Assembly (NCBI GenBank): GCA_001600455.1
Contig: BCKC01000005.1
Span: forward strand, 2,170,001 to 2,234,000
DNA: 64,000 nt
Origin: Endocalyx cinctus
Lineage: Eukaryota > Ascomycota > Sordariomycetes > Amphisphaeriales > Apiosporaceae
Reading direction: 5' to 3'
The notes beneath the pieces were generated by a model, which searched no databases, was not told the origin of the DNA, and saw only the letters and a program-made list of their open reading frames with translations. Numbering within the stretch: position 1 is the first letter of the stretch; every line of letters starts with the position of its first letter. Position numbers and translations under genes: made by a program. Shown here in pieces: positions 61,282-64,000 of the stretch.

Positions 61282-64000
61282 ATGCAGCTGCCACGGCCCG
61301 TCTTGCCATCACAAAGATATTCATCATCTTCTGATTACAGCACGTACGACGTCCATCACGAAGTAATACCTTCAGCACGACAACCTCTTGGTGAATCAAC
61401 AGGCAACGTCCAAACGCATGGTCTTGCCGCTTCAGCTCTCTGCTATCAGAGCCAACTCTCTTTATCACCACCGATCCACCCTATACCGACACCTCCGATA
61501 CTTCCCACCCAGACCTTGACGTCAAGTTACGGGACAAGCCTGCGTAGTGGACGTTCTATTCAGCGAAATGTGTCATTACAAGAGTCTCCAATGGGTTATC
61601 CAAGGGGCAGCCAGAATCCCATCTACTCTCACAAGAACTTCGCAGACTACCGCAATAAGGTAATGCAAAAAGAATTAGACAAGGAGAACCCGAAATGGCC
61701 TCTCTGGCTTGAAGATGCCTTTCTTGATGGTAGGCCGAATCATTTCTGTTCACCTGTGCTGGATATGTGCTGACAAATCCAAAAGCCTTATTGTTGATCC
61801 CACAGCTTGCTAGAAAGAAGTTTTGCTCCAAGGCCATATTATATGGTAGGAACATGCTCATATCGGAATATCTCTGGATTTATGCTTGGATACTTCACCC
61901 ACCTCAAGATGGAGAGCATATTCCGGATAGAAACTCAAGAGAAGATCATTCTATGTTCCGAACGAGAAAGCAGGTCTCTAGTCATATCCAGGTTCTGAAG
62001 CAGTACCTCTTCACATTGCCCATTTGTAAGCGACCGCTGGTACCCAAAGCTATTCTCAGAATGCTAATTCTACACATCAGTTCACTTCATCTTTCCTAAC
62101 AGCAAAAAGGATAGCAAGGAGGATAAAGAGGGGCCTATAAAAGAAGATGAAGACCCGGAGTCATTCAAGGACAACCGTATCCTCATCTCCATAACTGACG
62201 GTCGTCTTCCAGATGAGAGACCTAACTATGAGTATTTTGCTAGGCTCATGAACTCGGAGAACGACGTATTTCTTCGACCAAAGCAATGTTGTATCTACGT
62301 CTCACATTCAAAAGTGCAAGTCACCGAAAAACACATCCTTGCGGAGGACGGAACGACAAAGAAGGAATTTTCTGGAAAGACGCCGGACAACCACATCCTG
62401 ACAGAGAGTAACTATCCCCACCTTAAACTTAACGATGTAAAAGAGTACAAGGATATACTCCGGAATGGCGAAAGACGGACTGCCCTCCTGCATGAGTATT
62501 CGAGAACACTCGCGCAAAAGGAGTCATCCTCCGTCGCCGAAATTCACCACAAGTGGGAAGAACGCTTTCCAGAGCTTAAAGACAAGCTCGTCAAAGCCCT
62601 CGATGACGTCCGTCCGTCGGACGAGCGGACCTCGCGATCCGTAGTAGGCCCCTGCGACACGTTCCACTTCGAGGCGGTGCTAGACCTGCACGCGACGTCG
62701 ATGTTTCCCGAGGGCTCCGAGCTCAACGGACGGGTCGAGCTGTCCATCAGCCGTCCCGAGCTGCACAACCACAGCTGGCGAGCCGTCACGTCGGTCATGA
62801 AGCCCTACGACCTGCACCTGGGCGACCACGAGACCGAGTTCTGGGACCGTCAGGACTGCGTCGAGGTGAAGGTGCAACACCGGGCCGGCTGTTCCGGCGC
62901 GGGGCGGTGCGACTGCGCCGGCCGCGGCAGCAGCCGCGATACCGTCGTCGTCCCCTTCCCGGCCCAGAGCTGGGCCAACACCTTCATCAAGCTGGCCCCG
63001 TACGTCAGCGCGGAGCGCGACCGGAAGGAGAGGGCCGACGCCCTCCGCAAAGCGGGCTCTGTCCGCGGCGGGCGCGCGGAGCGCGAGGCGGCCAGGGCGA
63101 AGAGGGAGAACGAGGAGAGATCATCGGCTTTCTCGCATACCAAAGCCGGGAGTGGCGGCGGTGGTAATACCAACGCGCGGACGGGTAGTCCTCTGGAGAT
63201 GCTGGCTCAAGTAGCAATGTACCAGGAGATCTGGTCGTCGCCCAACGACAGCCGCATCGCCAGCGGTGGTGGTGGTAGTAGCGGTAGCGGTCCTGACGGA
63301 CAGAAGCGCGGGAATTGGTCGCGTCGCGCGGTCATTCTGTGGACGTTCAAACCCGCCGAAGACTACTTCGACGCCAAAGGCAAGCCGGTTACGGTTTCTC
63401 CAGGAACCAACTGGAAGTTCCTCACCAAGATCGACCCGTCCAGTCAGTACCACCATAAGCATGCCTACGTATCCGGGGCGCCGTCGGTGATCCCTCGCGA
63501 TAACGTCATGTCTCCAGGTCCGGGATTTAACGGACATCACGCGAACGCAGCGCTGCATGACAGCTTCAACGCTATACACGAGAATATGAACTCAATTTTG
63601 CCGTCTCAGCAGCAGCAACAACCACGTCCTCTGCAAAGGCTTCTCCAACAGCAACAGCAACAACACCAGAAACAGCAGGAGGATAAGCAGGCGTTGCAGC
63701 GAATGTACGACGTCTTCTTAGAAGGCCTACCCAGTAACAATTTAGGTCTTGACACGCCGCCACCTTCTACTACCCTCCCAAGCAGCTACGTTCACACTTT
63801 TGACGACGGTCTTAACCTTAGTAATCATAATCACAATAGCAGCAACAATATCAGCGGCGGCGGTACCGACATAACCACAACCGACTCCCTTCATCACAGT
63901 CTGAGCTTCATGTCGGATCACACGGTCGGTACTTCCACCACCGGAGACGGCTCGGCGGTGCATAACAGCATCATGGGCGTTGTCGACGGTCATCATCATC
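61282..64000 (+). CDS. abaA: AbaA/Tec1-type TEA/ATTS-domain transcription factor, 3' partial
   Basis: Model: exons 61282-61729, 61786-62025 and 62081 to the window edge (no stop seen). Introns are 56 and 55 nt; the first has GTAGGC and a GCTGAC branch site, the second GTAAGC and a TGCTAATT branch site. The TEA domain spans about residues 136-222: ENPKWPLWLEDAF, KKFCSKAILYGRNMLISEYL, and the conserved RTRKQVSSHIQVLK. A short ASGNVQ-like block (ESTGNVQ) precedes it, as in other AbaA proteins. C-terminal to it are a beta-rich activation-partner region (VGPCDTFHFEAVLDLHATSM) and poly-Gln/His/Asn stretches. AbaA regulates conidiophore phialide development in ascomycetes, downstream of BrlA in Aspergillus. 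The C-terminus lies outside the window. 5' exons upstream of 61282 cannot be excluded. Confidence 0.88.

Overview
The window is nuclear DNA of a filamentous ascomycete (Pezizomycotina), most likely a sordariomycete. The evidence is short introns (54-231 nt, plus one of 415) with GTRAGT-type donors and CTAAC-type branch sites, a HET-domain gene, an AbaA-type TEA-domain regulator, and Spc7, Scm3, Atg14, Atg6 and Mrd1 orthologues. The class is inferred from gene content, not from a search. Intergenic DNA is AT-rich, with homopolymers and microsatellites. There is one 25-N assembly gap (44091-44115) and three isolated Ns.

Layout. 1-8.4 kb: 3' part of the kinetochore gene SPC7, then an unrecognised polytopic membrane protein with a long low-complexity tail. 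8.4-13.3 kb: no gene; it holds several repeat families and an array of imperfect hairpins (9.7-11.5 kb). 13.3-17.8 kb: ATG14-type gene (-), a small four-exon hypothetical gene (+) and a DUF3807-type gene (+). 18.4-22.3 kb: an accessory island between two inverted ~125-bp repeats, holding a dead P450 fragment and an intact HET-domain gene. 22.8-29.1 kb: CK2 catalytic subunit (seven exons) and SCM3, tail to tail. 29.1-31.7 kb: relics of a second P450 and of an alpha/beta hydrolase. 32.3-41.1 kb: ATG6, a Bim1/X325-like membrane-anchored protein, a SprT-like metalloprotease, an EFM2/EFM3-like methyltransferase and an intronless hypothetical gene. 41.1-56 kb: two large gene-poor stretches around an ELL-type elongation factor. 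56.0-64 kb: a six-exon LC8 dynein light chain whose exons are too small to show as an ORF, MRD1, and an AbaA-type gene running off the right edge.

Together the genes are mostly conserved housekeeping. Two pairs stand out: ATG14 with ATG6 (two subunits of the Vps34 lipid kinase complex) and SPC7 with SCM3 (outer kinetochore and CENP-A loading). They alternate with decayed or accessory segments. The most unusual non-coding item is the hairpin array, where stem positions appear to change in a compensating way. The AbaA gene has six CATTCY sites upstream, which suggests autoregulation.
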